Source: Mucilaginibacter sp. (lineage in GTDB: Bacteria > Bacteroidota > Bacteroidia > Sphingobacteriales > Sphingobacteriaceae). From it: a stretch of 64,000 bases of DNA. Below the pieces are notes generated by a model that worked only from the letters and a program-made list of their open reading frames with translations, searched no databases and had not been told where the DNA came from. The translations under genes and the position numbers were made by a program. Position 1 is the stretch's first letter; each line of letters opens with the position of its first letter. The stretch lies in the NCBI GenBank assembly GCA_030445275.1, contig JAUCSE010000062.1, forward strand, positions 1-64,000. Reading direction: 5' to 3'. Below are positions 24,701-32,858 of the stretch, piece after piece.

Positions 24701-26263
24701 ACTTTTGTAGCTGGTACCGGAAAAGCCGGCATTGCAAACCGTGGTTTAAATCGATGGGGTATTGCAGTACGCAGGAATCAGCTGTTTAAGGGAAGAGTTT
24801 ATTTGAAGGGAGAAAAACTTCATGGCCCCGTAACTGTGGCGCTTGAAAGTGCAGATGGCCGTAAAACTTATGCTTCGGGTAAACTAAACAGCATTGGCAG
24901 TTCATGGAAAAAATATCCGTTTACACTAACATCAAATACAACAGATAAGAATGCGAGACTAGCCATATACATTTCGTCAAAAGGAAAGCTTTGGGTAGAT
25001 CAGGCTGTCCTTATGAGCACAGGAAAAGATCAGTTTAAGGGCTTACCGATCAGAGCAGATATTGGGAACGCGCTGGTAGCTCAGGGGCTAACTTTCCTGC
25101 GTTATGCAGGAACTATGGTGAATTCGCCAGAATACAAATTCAAGAATATGATAGGCGATCCGGATAAACGTCCGCCGTACCGTGGACACTGGAACTGGTA
25201 CACTACCAATGGTTTTGGGATTGAAGAGTTTCTAAAGTTTTGTGAGGCAACATCTATTGAACCATCCTTCGCAATTAACATCTATGAAACCCCCGCAGAT
25301 GTTGCCGATATGGTGGAGTATCTCAATGGTAATATCTCTACCGTTTGGGGAGCAAAACGCGCAAAGAACGGACATCCAAAGTCATACCATATAAAGTACG
25401 TTGAGATCGGTAATGAAGAAGTGATTTTTAATGGTGATAGCAAACAGGCTTACGAGGAATATGTAACGCGTTTTAACCTATTGTACAAAGCCATGAAGCA
25501 AAAGGACAGCTCACTAAAGTTTATCCATGCTGCATGGTGGCGCCCAGGCTCTCCTAATATGGAATATGTTTTCAAAGCGTTGAACGGAAAGGCAGACTAT
25601 TGGGATCTTCACGTAGGTGGCGATGACCCTAAAGCCGGTTTCGATACGGACAAGCAACTTGCTGAAATGCAACGTATGTTTAAACAGTGGGATCCTGAAA
25701 CTAAAATGAAAATAGCTGTTTTTGAAGAAAACGGCAGCAAGCACGGCGTACAGCGCGCCCTAGGTCATGCCACTAATCTGAATGCGATTAGAAGACATAG
25801 TGAATTTGTATTAACATCCAGTCCTGCAAACGCACTGCAACCTTACCTGCAAAATGACAATGATTGGGATCAAGGACAAATTTTCTTTACTAGTGATCGG
25901 GTATGGGACATGCCTCCTTTCTATGCTCAAAAAATGCAAGCAGAAAAACATTTACCCCTACTTGTTAAAAGTACTGCAGAGGGCGATCTGGATGTAACTG
26001 CAACCCGTAGTGAAGATGGAAAAACGCTGATACTTCATGTCGTAAATACCGGTTTAGCTGTACGTACAGCGTTAGATCTTGATTTTGAAGGCAGAAAAGA
26101 AGACGTCGCAATCGCTACGTTAACAGGCGAGCTAACTGCAGTAAATACACCAGAGCATCCTGAGCGACACAAGACGATATATTCGAAGGAAAAGCTGACA
26201 GGAAAAGCCCCTTCTTATGACTTTCCTGCCAATTCTTACACGATACTGAAGTTTGAAAGATAA
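21770..26263 (+). CDS. GH127-GH51 fusion: beta-L- and alpha-L-arabinofuranosidase lipoprotein
   Basis: A 1497-residue lipoprotein (LFSC, lipid Cys19) with two complete catalytic modules. Residues ~35-690 match GH127. E396-T-C398 and CPCC (C463, C464) correspond to the zinc ligands Glu338, Cys340, Cys417 and Cys418 of HypBA1, and the expected acid/base is E381. RVNSNQVQHKISPLIYGSNI near 705 opens the second half. A concanavalin-like jelly roll (~735-935) and a carbohydrate-binding-like region (~960-1095) are inserted. A GH51 barrel follows, with YVEIGNEE (acid/base E1216) and AVFEENG (nucleophile E1319 or E1320), and a C-terminal beta-sandwich. It could remove both beta- and alpha-linked L-arabinofuranose from one glycan. 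The divergent GntR regulator supports arabinose-linked control. No frameshift joins the halves. Confidence 0.88.
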   Translation: MKKNYTYIITGIALILFSCSPGKRLGVVNHKGAQLSQVKTVKINDAFWSPKFEIWSTVTANDVLNKFEGQNLKSAEERDKNNIFENFDKIAAGKKGTGDHAGLPWFDGLIYETIRGIGDLTIQHPDAKLQARLDGYIDRIYAAQKADTSGYINTYTDLMEPNHRWGDNGGLLRFQHDVYNAGMLIEAGVHYYKASGKTKLLEVATRFANQMSKLMGPPPKRNIVPAHSGPEEAVMKLYWLFKEHPDLKKKLSIPVNEKDYYDLVRFWIENRGNNMGYPLWQTWGNDKAEQWIKDEKYKDGATGNFPRPSWGDYAQDSISVFAQKTIEGHAVRATLLATGITAVALENQDPRYIQTANRLWDNMIGRRMFVTGGVGAIAHDEKFGADYFLPTGAYLETCAAVGAGFFSQRMNELTSDGKYMDEFERVLYNNVLTGVSLTGDKYSYQNPLNAHEPSRWEWHSCPCCPPMFLKMVSELPAYIYSSSNDNLYINMFISSDAKIVIDDKKAIAISQKTSYPWEGEIRLNINPEKQSEFSLNIRIPGWALGKENPFDLYKSNIKEGFTLLVNGIAEKATINNGYAVIKREWKKGDLVELQLPMKPRLVTANQQVRDLKNMVAIASGPIVYSLEGVDNGDIDQLTIDTTAALQMQYRAGMLKGINVITGKLTNGKTFSAIPYYTVGNREGRGYKVWLPVAQQSRIRVNSNQVQHKISPLIYGSNIEDVNHEIYGGFYDQRIFGESFEEPSTGVDFNNWRRYAGYWTEKDGAITIIPGRNTTSDVVMNGVHHIGVEPDQSAKLIYEPKELANGSVEAEMRFTGNGESGALIVRVGNAGVGNDVFDGYEISLSRNGKKIGIGKHLQNFELLKETAVNVNPEGWNKIKVALHGPELVVFLNGQQVLSFKDERNPLLKGKIGLRTWRSAIEFRNVILQENGKTTPLKLANAANEQVSYNWDIIRADQAKSSFKVDNNTAYNGKNSQVITFVAGTGKAGIANRGLNRWGIAVRRNQLFKGRVYLKGEKLHGPVTVALESADGRKTYASGKLNSIGSSWKKYPFTLTSNTTDKNARLAIYISSKGKLWVDQAVLMSTGKDQFKGLPIRADIGNALVAQGLTFLRYAGTMVNSPEYKFKNMIGDPDKRPPYRGHWNWYTTNGFGIEEFLKFCEATSIEPSFAINIYETPADVADMVEYLNGNISTVWGAKRAKNGHPKSYHIKYVEIGNEEVIFNGDSKQAYEEYVTRFNLLYKAMKQKDSSLKFIHAAWWRPGSPNMEYVFKALNGKADYWDLHVGGDDPKAGFDTDKQLAEMQRMFKQWDPETKMKIAVFEENGSKHGVQRALGHATNLNAIRRHSEFVLTSSPANALQPYLQNDNDWDQGQIFFTSDRVWDMPPFYAQKMQAEKHLPLLVKSTAEGDLDVTATRSEDGKTLILHVVNTGLAVRTALDLDFEGRKEDVAIATLTGELTAVNTPEHPERHKTIYSKEKLTGKAPSYDFPANSYTILKFER

Positions 26264-26440
26264 ATAATATGGGCTATGAAATTTTTATTTTCAGGTTACG
26301 CAAGCTCAAAAAAGAGAGGAAGAAGACCTAAATCCTGTGTTGACAAATAAATCGTTTTCCTGTTTACACGGCATTATTATTAATCAATGTTACCCGTACT
26401 CTTTGCTGCCCAATAAACAAGAACTGGCTGAAACAATAAT

Positions 26441-26638
26441 CTCACAAACCTTCTATTATCGGAATTTAAACCAAATGGTTCCTTTCGGGATGGTTTTGAC
26501 CTCCTTAACCGGGCTAAATCAATCAAGAAAGACATCCTGGTTGTCCCGGGTGCAGGTCATTATGACTTATATTGGAATCCGGAACATGCCAATCAGGTGT
26601 TAGCCAAGTTAGTGCCTTTCTATAAAGAAAATCTTTAG
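26441..26638 (+). pseudogene. Alpha/beta hydrolase C-terminal remnant
   Basis: An in-frame stretch encodes LLSEFKPNGSFRDGFDLLNR, then ILVVPGAGHYDLYWNPEHAN, and ends VPFYKENL at TAG (26636-26638). The GAGHYDLY segment carries the catalytic His of dienelactone-hydrolase-like alpha/beta hydrolases. Nucleophile and N-terminal parts are absent upstream, so it is a gene relic after the arabinofuranosidase gene. Elsewhere in 26264-26839 I see only this and a terminator. Confidence 0.55.
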
Positions 26639-26760
26639 TACCAGTTGCCTAATACCAAAAAGTGGCGAATTCGGTTATATATAAAACATTGAAAACCAAA
26701 TAGTAATAAGATAAATTCAACTCTCTATCGTTCCACTGATAAAAATATTAAAACTTAATT

Positions 26761-26796
26761 AATAGCCTGCAAATCAAGGATTGCAGGCTATTTTTA
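26761..26796. terminator. Bidirectional terminator between convergent units
   Basis: AATAGCCTGCAA (26761-26772) pairs exactly with TTGCAGGCTATT (26781-26792) over an 8-nt loop, followed by TTTT on the plus strand. It separates the GH127-GH51 unit from the end of PUL1. Confidence 0.85.
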
Positions 26797-26839
26797 TTGG
26801 CATGAATTGGCTAATTTATTCATAAAATGTAATTTGCGT

Positions 26840-28813
26840 TTATCGGATTTCCCTTTTGTTTTTGTTAAAATCAAGTACCAGTGTTTGATTTTTGTACTTT
26901 ATTGCTAACCGATCTGAAGCAAACTCGGTTTTTCCATAAAGGTTTTCAAACCTGGGATAACCGGTCAAGGCAAGTTGTTTATTGTTTACAGATAGTGGCT
27001 GCTTCCAGCCAAATTTCAGGCTGCCTGCTGACGGTGAGTTATAACAGATATTTAAAGCGTCACATTTAACTTTACCCGATGATATTTTATTTACGAAAGA
27101 ATCGAAACTACCCCATTGTGATCTTGAACCCATTTCACAGATCCAGCTGTTTTGTGGGGATGCTGACCTTAACTCGTTTTGTTCTCCATTGGAACTGGTT
27201 ACCCAATTCGTTGTATTTTGGGAATAAAGGGCAATGAAAGCATCGCCCTTTCTGCCGAAAGTCCAGTTTCCTTTTTCCACAACTTCATCAAAAGCGCTTT
27301 TTGGAAAATAAGCATGTGAGTATGTTTGATGATCGCTTGCATTGTTATTATAAATACAAAACAATACATTTTTATACTGTGCTGCGTCCGGCAGAATTTT
27401 GTTACCTGCCCAGTAAGCGGGACTGGATTCTTTTCCCGTGGGCTCCGGTGTACTTTCCCCCGGGTTGTTTAAAAACACCACGGCATCTGTGCCCAGCGTT
27501 GCCTGCCAGACATGTTGCTGATAGCCCGGTGTGCCGGGGCGGTAACGCTGCACGCTGCTCAGCATATAATCCCGGGTACGGTAGGTTTGGATATTTGCTT
27601 CCGATAAGGCATAACGATCCAGGTTGGGATTAACTATCTTCCCGAATTGCTTCCTTTGATCGGCATACAATTGTTCGTAGTGTTGGTAATCGCGGTATGG
27701 CCACACGTCATACTTTTCAGATATCCGCTTTGACATGGCGATTACATCCGGGTTGATGAACTCTTGCATGCCCCAGTATAAATGGCAGTCAAGTTCATTG
27801 TTATAACTTAAGCCGTATCTGGGGGCGTCATCAATATTGATACTTTGCCGTTCTTTATGATCGATGGTTTGTCCATAATCGTTAGCGATATTTTCAATGA
27901 CGGAAGGACATCTGTAGGAACTGGTAGCCAGGCTTACAGCCCCCAATGACCGGGGCGAATTGAAGATCCCGGCACCAAACATCAGCTTGCTGATCGATGA
28001 TGTCGCCTCTTGCCGGCCTCCCGTGAGCGACCTGTTATAAGTTCGCCCGTGCGTAGAGCCAAAAACTCCATGAAAATTGTTCAAGGCCATCTCATATAGC
28101 GTCATGTCTATCAATAGACCCGCCCGATCCCGTATATCATGATCTTCGGCGAAGTCGTATAAATTGCTGAGGGTAAGCAAGTCTACCTCCAGGTAATTAT
28201 TGGAAAGCCATTCACTATAACCGAATCTCACACGGTAACTAAGCCACTTGTCCAGCAGCAACTTCGCATGGTTGATATGATAAGCCCCTGTTCTACCGTC
28301 CTTAAACAATTTTTTTTTAAATAATTGCCCGGCCATGAGCTCATCCTGATGATAAAGCCCCTGGTGGTTTTCGGTATGATAACAGCGGTATTGGGCGTCC
28401 TTTTCAGGTTCGTCCCACCAATATTTGAAATTGGTTAAACAAGCTTCCAGTTCATCACGCAGTTTTTCAGAAAGCCGGTGTTTGTTCTGATCCAGGTAAA
28501 GCAGCCGTACCAACCCTCCAACCGAAAAGTCATTACAGTCTTTATTTTCACCAACAACGGCGATTGTTCCGCGTACAGCGTTTTCGTTAACGGGCAAACC
28601 CAGTTCAAGACGGGCGACCTGGCTGAACACCCCGTCCCTGCTACCGTCATTGTTATTGGCTGCGCAAAAATTTAGATACAATTCACGTCTGTCCACGTAT
28701 GGTTTTTGCGGACTTGTCCAATAAGTGTCTTTCGGGAAAACGTTTTCAGTTTGTGCCATCACCTTGATGGAAATAACACACAAGCTCAGTATCATAAAGC
28801 TTAATTTTTTCAT
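26840..28813 (-). CDS. Secreted protein of unknown function, candidate polysaccharide lyase
   Basis: A 657-residue secreted protein. I use the ATG at 28813 because KKLSFMILSLCVISIKVMAQ is a signal peptide; the frame is open upstream but overlaps the GH67 gene. I do not recognise the family. Helix-rich repeats at ~60-370 (YHTENHQGLYHQDELMAG; LSNNYLEVDLLTLSNLYDFA) suggest an alpha/alpha toroid, and ~430-657 looks beta-rich, the layout of several lyase families. Invariant-looking His/Tyr/Arg cluster in FHGVFGSTHGRTYNRSL; QQHVWQATLG and FGRKGDAFIALYSQ follow. It is last in PUL1, 10 bp after GH67. The GH105 in this operon implies an unsaturated-uronate-producing lyase, and no other candidate is visible. 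Lyase activity is inference. Confidence 0.6.
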   Translation of the reverse strand: MKKLSFMILSLCVISIKVMAQTENVFPKDTYWTSPQKPYVDRRELYLNFCAANNNDGSRDGVFSQVARLELGLPVNENAVRGTIAVVGENKDCNDFSVGGLVRLLYLDQNKHRLSEKLRDELEACLTNFKYWWDEPEKDAQYRCYHTENHQGLYHQDELMAGQLFKKKLFKDGRTGAYHINHAKLLLDKWLSYRVRFGYSEWLSNNYLEVDLLTLSNLYDFAEDHDIRDRAGLLIDMTLYEMALNNFHGVFGSTHGRTYNRSLTGGRQEATSSISKLMFGAGIFNSPRSLGAVSLATSSYRCPSVIENIANDYGQTIDHKERQSINIDDAPRYGLSYNNELDCHLYWGMQEFINPDVIAMSKRISEKYDVWPYRDYQHYEQLYADQRKQFGKIVNPNLDRYALSEANIQTYRTRDYMLSSVQRYRPGTPGYQQHVWQATLGTDAVVFLNNPGESTPEPTGKESSPAYWAGNKILPDAAQYKNVLFCIYNNNASDHQTYSHAYFPKSAFDEVVEKGNWTFGRKGDAFIALYSQNTTNWVTSSNGEQNELRSASPQNSWICEMGSRSQWGSFDSFVNKISSGKVKCDALNICYNSPSAGSLKFGWKQPLSVNNKQLALTGYPRFENLYGKTEFASDRLAIKYKNQTLVLDFNKNKREIR

Positions 28814-28823
28814 AGCTGGAGGA

Positions 28824-30953
28824 TTATTCGTTAGGGAAAGAAATGTGTTGATAATAGGTGAGCGGATGTGCGGGAGCAGGCAATCCTTCCGGTAGCGGCA
28901 GTTTCGAATAAGTCTGAAAATAAAGTACACAGCCATCACGCCACCACATCGCTTCCTTTTTTTGTTGCAGCAGCAGTTGCCGTACATCCTGATACCGTTC
29001 CGGATCGATTTTCTTTCCCGCAATATTCCAGATACTGATCATATGATCGACCGAATCGACACCGGCATAATAATGGTTCACCAGTTCCGTCCAAAGCGTT
29101 TGTCCTGAAGCCATTTTATAGCTCCAGGGAACATGGTGGAACCACAATAGGTATTTTTGCGGGCAGGTTTTTAAATCTGCGAATTCTTTATCCAGTGGAG
29201 GAAAATACTGACTTACCGCATTCGTACCCGATAGGGTGCGGTCTGTGCCTATACCGCTTGAATCTGAGCGGTGGTAATCCCAGGCGTTCCAACCGGGGAT
29301 CCTGCCCCAGGGTCCCGGGCCGTAATGCGTGCCGAGATTCATGATATGGTTTAAGCCTAATGGCATCATGTAATTTACCGCAGCCTCCCTGGACTGCAGC
29401 ATCATTTGTTCAACTGGCCCTAAAAAGGCAGGATCGTTGGTAAAAGTCATCTTTAACCACTCCTCAGCTATCTGCGCTGATGTTAACCCGGAATTCCAGG
29501 CTATCCGCCCGAAGGCATACCAGTTTGCCTGTCCAAATGGATGGCCACACCAGTTGATGTCGCTGCCGATGTTAGCCACTCCGGCGATCGCTGATAATTG
29601 ATGGCCTTCCAGTGTACCATCTGTGATCTTCGAGATGGTGGACCCTTTACCTTGAGCATAGGTGTCGGTTTGCAAGTATTCCTTAAATAAAGGAGCCAGG
29701 TAAACCAGATGTGATGCAAAGCCCAGATATTCCTGCGTGATTTCAAATTCAGGAGCGATCGGTGTTTTTGGCATGGCTCCAAACAAGGGATGGAAGGCCT
29801 CGCGTGGCTGAAAATCAATAGGCCCGTACTTGACCTGAAGGAAAACATTTTTGTTAAATTTTCCGTCAAGGGGCTTAAACTCGTTGTAAGCCTGCATGGC
29901 CCTGTCACTTCCTTTTTTGTTTTCATAAACGAAGGCCCGCCACATTACCATACCGCCATGCGGTTCGAGCGCTTCGGCTAACACATTGGCGCCATCGGCA
30001 TGCGTGCGTTTATAGTCCTGCGGACCGGGCTGACCCTCGGAGTTTGCCTTAACCAGGAAGCCGCCGAAATCCGGGATGTAATGATAAATTTCATCTACTT
30101 TCTCCTTCCACCACTTTTTGACTTCAGGGTCCAGTGGGTCCGCCGTCTTTAAATTTCCCAGTTCGATCGGTGCTGAAAAACGGGCGGTCAGATATGTCCT
30201 GATGCCATAGGCCCTGAAAACATCCGCCAGGGCAGCTGCTTTGATGATGTAAGGTCTGGTCAGGCTTTTAGCCTTCGCATTAACATTATTGAGTACTACG
30301 CCGTTGATGCCGATTGATGCGTTTGCGCGTGCGTAGTCCTTGTAACGTGGATCGAGGTAACCCGGAAGCCGCTGCCAGTCCCATAAAGAAGAACCTGCAT
30401 AGCCACGTTCTATCGTTCCATCCAGATTATCCCAGTGATCGAGTACACGAAACGTAACTTTAGGATGATCTGCAATATGAAGGTGATCCAGGCTTTGTCC
30501 CGTTTGGATCAGTCTTAAAAAATTAAAAACACCATATAATATGCCGACATCGGTGTTGGCGGTGATTATAGTAGCTTTACGACCGCCTGAAACTACTGAC
30601 TCGATGACGAACCCTTCTTGCCCGACTGCTGTCAGTTCAGAAATCTGAAGCGTTTTTATCGCGGGTATCATTTTGGGCGTGCCAACGATCAGCGCTCCAT
30701 CCATCGTTACCTGATCATTTGCGGATACGTTTACCGATAACATCTTTTGGAGGCCGTAACGCAATTCAGAACCTGCTGATTTAATAACAGATGAGTTACC
30801 AGAGATGACGAGCTGCTTAATAACCTGTTTGTAGCGGCCAGATAGACCGGCATCAGTAATTGCGGGATAACGGAGCCACAGATCATAACCATTCTCAGCC
30901 CTGGTCAATCCTGCAAGCAGAAGCAAGCTGATTAGAGTAAATAACTTTCTCAT
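28824..30953 (-). CDS. aguA: GH67 alpha-glucuronidase
   Basis: A 709-residue secreted GH67 enzyme (signal peptide to about residue 19, LTRAE). FRVLDHWDNLDGTIERGYAG and GVVLNNVNA are family signatures. KANSEGQPGP places the general acid at Glu306. KYGPIDFQPRE and the following ITQE give Asp380 and Glu408, whose 28-residue spacing equals that of the catalytic bases Asp365/Glu393 in Cellvibrio GlcA67A. GH67 enzymes release (4-O-methyl)glucuronic acid from the non-reducing end of oligosaccharides with inversion. Its start overlaps the GH97 stop by 4 bp, so the two are translationally coupled. Confidence 0.93.
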   Translation of the reverse strand: MRKLFTLISLLLLAGLTRAENGYDLWLRYPAITDAGLSGRYKQVIKQLVISGNSSVIKSAGSELRYGLQKMLSVNVSANDQVTMDGALIVGTPKMIPAIKTLQISELTAVGQEGFVIESVVSGGRKATIITANTDVGILYGVFNFLRLIQTGQSLDHLHIADHPKVTFRVLDHWDNLDGTIERGYAGSSLWDWQRLPGYLDPRYKDYARANASIGINGVVLNNVNAKAKSLTRPYIIKAAALADVFRAYGIRTYLTARFSAPIELGNLKTADPLDPEVKKWWKEKVDEIYHYIPDFGGFLVKANSEGQPGPQDYKRTHADGANVLAEALEPHGGMVMWRAFVYENKKGSDRAMQAYNEFKPLDGKFNKNVFLQVKYGPIDFQPREAFHPLFGAMPKTPIAPEFEITQEYLGFASHLVYLAPLFKEYLQTDTYAQGKGSTISKITDGTLEGHQLSAIAGVANIGSDINWCGHPFGQANWYAFGRIAWNSGLTSAQIAEEWLKMTFTNDPAFLGPVEQMMLQSREAAVNYMMPLGLNHIMNLGTHYGPGPWGRIPGWNAWDYHRSDSSGIGTDRTLSGTNAVSQYFPPLDKEFADLKTCPQKYLLWFHHVPWSYKMASGQTLWTELVNHYYAGVDSVDHMISIWNIAGKKIDPERYQDVRQLLLQQKKEAMWWRDGCVLYFQTYSKLPLPEGLPAPAHPLTYYQHISFPNE

Positions 30954-32827
30954 GGTTTGCTTCTGTCTACTTTGGTGAATTTGGCTGCGAAGCCCCCTCC
31001 GGCCTGAAGCTGTAGTTTTATGGAATTTTTCCTGTTATATTTTTTTTCAGATAGCATCACTTTATCGGCCGAAGCATGATCATCCGCTATCGTTACGGCA
31101 TTATAATTTCCTGGTTTCAGAAACGATAGATCTATGGAGAGGTCCTTAGTTACTGCCCCGTTGAGTACGGAAAGGTACCATGTCTGCCCCTTACGTCGGG
31201 CAAAAACGGCAGTTTCACCGATAGCACTTTGAGCCAGCACTTTCGTTTCATCCCAGGTTGTCGGAATACCAATGACAAATTTCTTGATGGGGCTATTCAA
31301 TAGCTCTTCCGGATTGACAGCAAGACACAAAAACGGGGAGGTAAATGCTACTACCGTGGCAACCTGGTGGGTCAACGTCGTGCCACCGATTATTTTTTGA
31401 TTAAAACTTAATGGCGTGTAATCGCCATGGCCCGCAAGGTAACGGGTAAAGGGCAGCGTCGTATTATGCTCTGGCCAGCTACTTCCGTTTTCAAGTCCGC
31501 GGATACCCTCTCTGGACATTTCGTTGGGCCAGGTGCTGCTTTGTCCTGTCGGCTTATCCGCACCATGGAAATCCAGCATGAGCTGTAACCTGGCGGCATC
31601 TTTTAAGGCGTCCTGATAAAATGCCATCACCTCCTGTGATTCCGTGTCGAAAAAATCGATCTTGATCCCGACGACCCCTACTGCTTTACATTGTGTGAAA
31701 AAATCCCATCTTGCTTTCGCATCTTCTAAACCGGGAACACCATTCCTGTCTGGATAGGCTTTCCAAACCCATACTTTGACATGCTGCTGGTCGGAATAGG
31801 TCACGAGGTCTTTGATCAGTTCCCATTTGTCCTTACTGCCATCCGTCCATTTTGACCAGCCTTCATCAACGAGATTGTATTCTATTCCCAATTCACCGGC
31901 CCATTTGGAGAATTTTTTCATGTTTTCAAATGTCACCCCGCCGTTGCCTGCCAGCCATGACCATACACTTTTTCCAGGTTTTACCCAACTGGTCGCTATC
32001 CCTTGCGGAAACAATTTGGGATCTGGTTTGGGAGATACACTGCTGATAATATCGCAATTCACCAGCACATTCAGGTCCTTTCCGGTTTCAATAATCCGCC
32101 AGGGCGTTTCTATGTTTCCGGAAACGGAAGTTGAACCGGTTAGGTTTGCCTTGTAGCCCCGTTGCCCGTCTGCCTTTAACGACATGCCTGCAAAATGACC
32201 GGCTCCACCCTCTGTGATCGCAGCGTATCCTGCGCCTCCGGGCAATTTAACAGTAAGCGGAGGGCCCACTAAACTACCTTCTTTAACATCTTCGATATTT
32301 CGTTTTTGATATTTTCCCTCGTAGCTCCTGATATCTCCCTGGCTCCAGGTAACGCTACCGCCTGGAATCGTAAACGTGGTATTGTCGCTTGTAATCTCGC
32401 TTTCCCCGTTACCGGGGACGATGTATCGAAAAGCCAGGCCATCATTAAAAACCCGGACCTCTAATTTAAAATGCTCCAAACCCTTGCTGTTCTCACATTC
32501 AACTAATGTTGAATTACAGTTGTCAATGGCCTTATCGTGTACACCGCGTGAAAGGTAGGACCGGTTTATCCTTTCACTTTTGATAACCCTAATAGAGCTG
32601 ATATCCGCGAATACATGATCCTTGATGGTTAAACCGAGTGGCGATGTTTCAATGACCGGATTCCGGTCATTAACAACTTCGTAGTAAAGAAGTCCGTTTT
32701 CTGAGGTCAGTTTGAAAACAACTTGGCCGTCCGGACCAGGCAAAAGGATCTGTTTATCCTGGGCAAACAAACTGGTACAACCGGCTAGTATAAACAGGCC
32801 CGTTATCAATATTTTGAATTTTTTCAT
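30950..32827 (-). CDS. GH97 glycosidase, retaining type (probable alpha-galactosidase)
   Basis: A 625-residue secreted GH97 enzyme (signal ending LFAQ near residue 23). N-terminal beta-super-sandwich, central barrel, C-terminal beta domain. IKIDFFDTE places Asp391 and GIRGLE places Glu446. Their 55-residue spacing equals that of nucleophile Asp415 and acid/base Glu470 in the retaining alpha-galactosidase BT1871. Inverting SusB-type members lack this Asp. GH97 needs calcium. So it should remove alpha-linked galactose (or arabinopyranose) from the PUL1 substrate. It is coupled to GH67 downstream and 31 bp from GH105 upstream. Confidence 0.9.
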   Translation of the reverse strand: MKKFKILITGLFILAGCTSLFAQDKQILLPGPDGQVVFKLTSENGLLYYEVVNDRNPVIETSPLGLTIKDHVFADISSIRVIKSERINRSYLSRGVHDKAIDNCNSTLVECENSKGLEHFKLEVRVFNDGLAFRYIVPGNGESEITSDNTTFTIPGGSVTWSQGDIRSYEGKYQKRNIEDVKEGSLVGPPLTVKLPGGAGYAAITEGGAGHFAGMSLKADGQRGYKANLTGSTSVSGNIETPWRIIETGKDLNVLVNCDIISSVSPKPDPKLFPQGIATSWVKPGKSVWSWLAGNGGVTFENMKKFSKWAGELGIEYNLVDEGWSKWTDGSKDKWELIKDLVTYSDQQHVKVWVWKAYPDRNGVPGLEDAKARWDFFTQCKAVGVVGIKIDFFDTESQEVMAFYQDALKDAARLQLMLDFHGADKPTGQSSTWPNEMSREGIRGLENGSSWPEHNTTLPFTRYLAGHGDYTPLSFNQKIIGGTTLTHQVATVVAFTSPFLCLAVNPEELLNSPIKKFVIGIPTTWDETKVLAQSAIGETAVFARRKGQTWYLSVLNGAVTKDLSIDLSFLKPGNYNAVTIADDHASADKVMLSEKKYNRKNSIKLQLQAGGGFAAKFTKVDRSKP

Positions 32828-32858
32828 TTGTAGATTGGATTTTTTGTTTATTAAAATG

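Noticed and set aside
26337..26603. 88-codon plus-strand frame after the arabinosidase
   Set aside because: A different frame over the same DNA encodes a recognisable hydrolase tail, so this one is a shadow.
28814..29023. Upstream extension of the unassigned PUL1 protein by 70 codons
   Set aside because: It overlaps the coding GH67 3' end and lacks signal-peptide features; a clean signal peptide starts at 28813.
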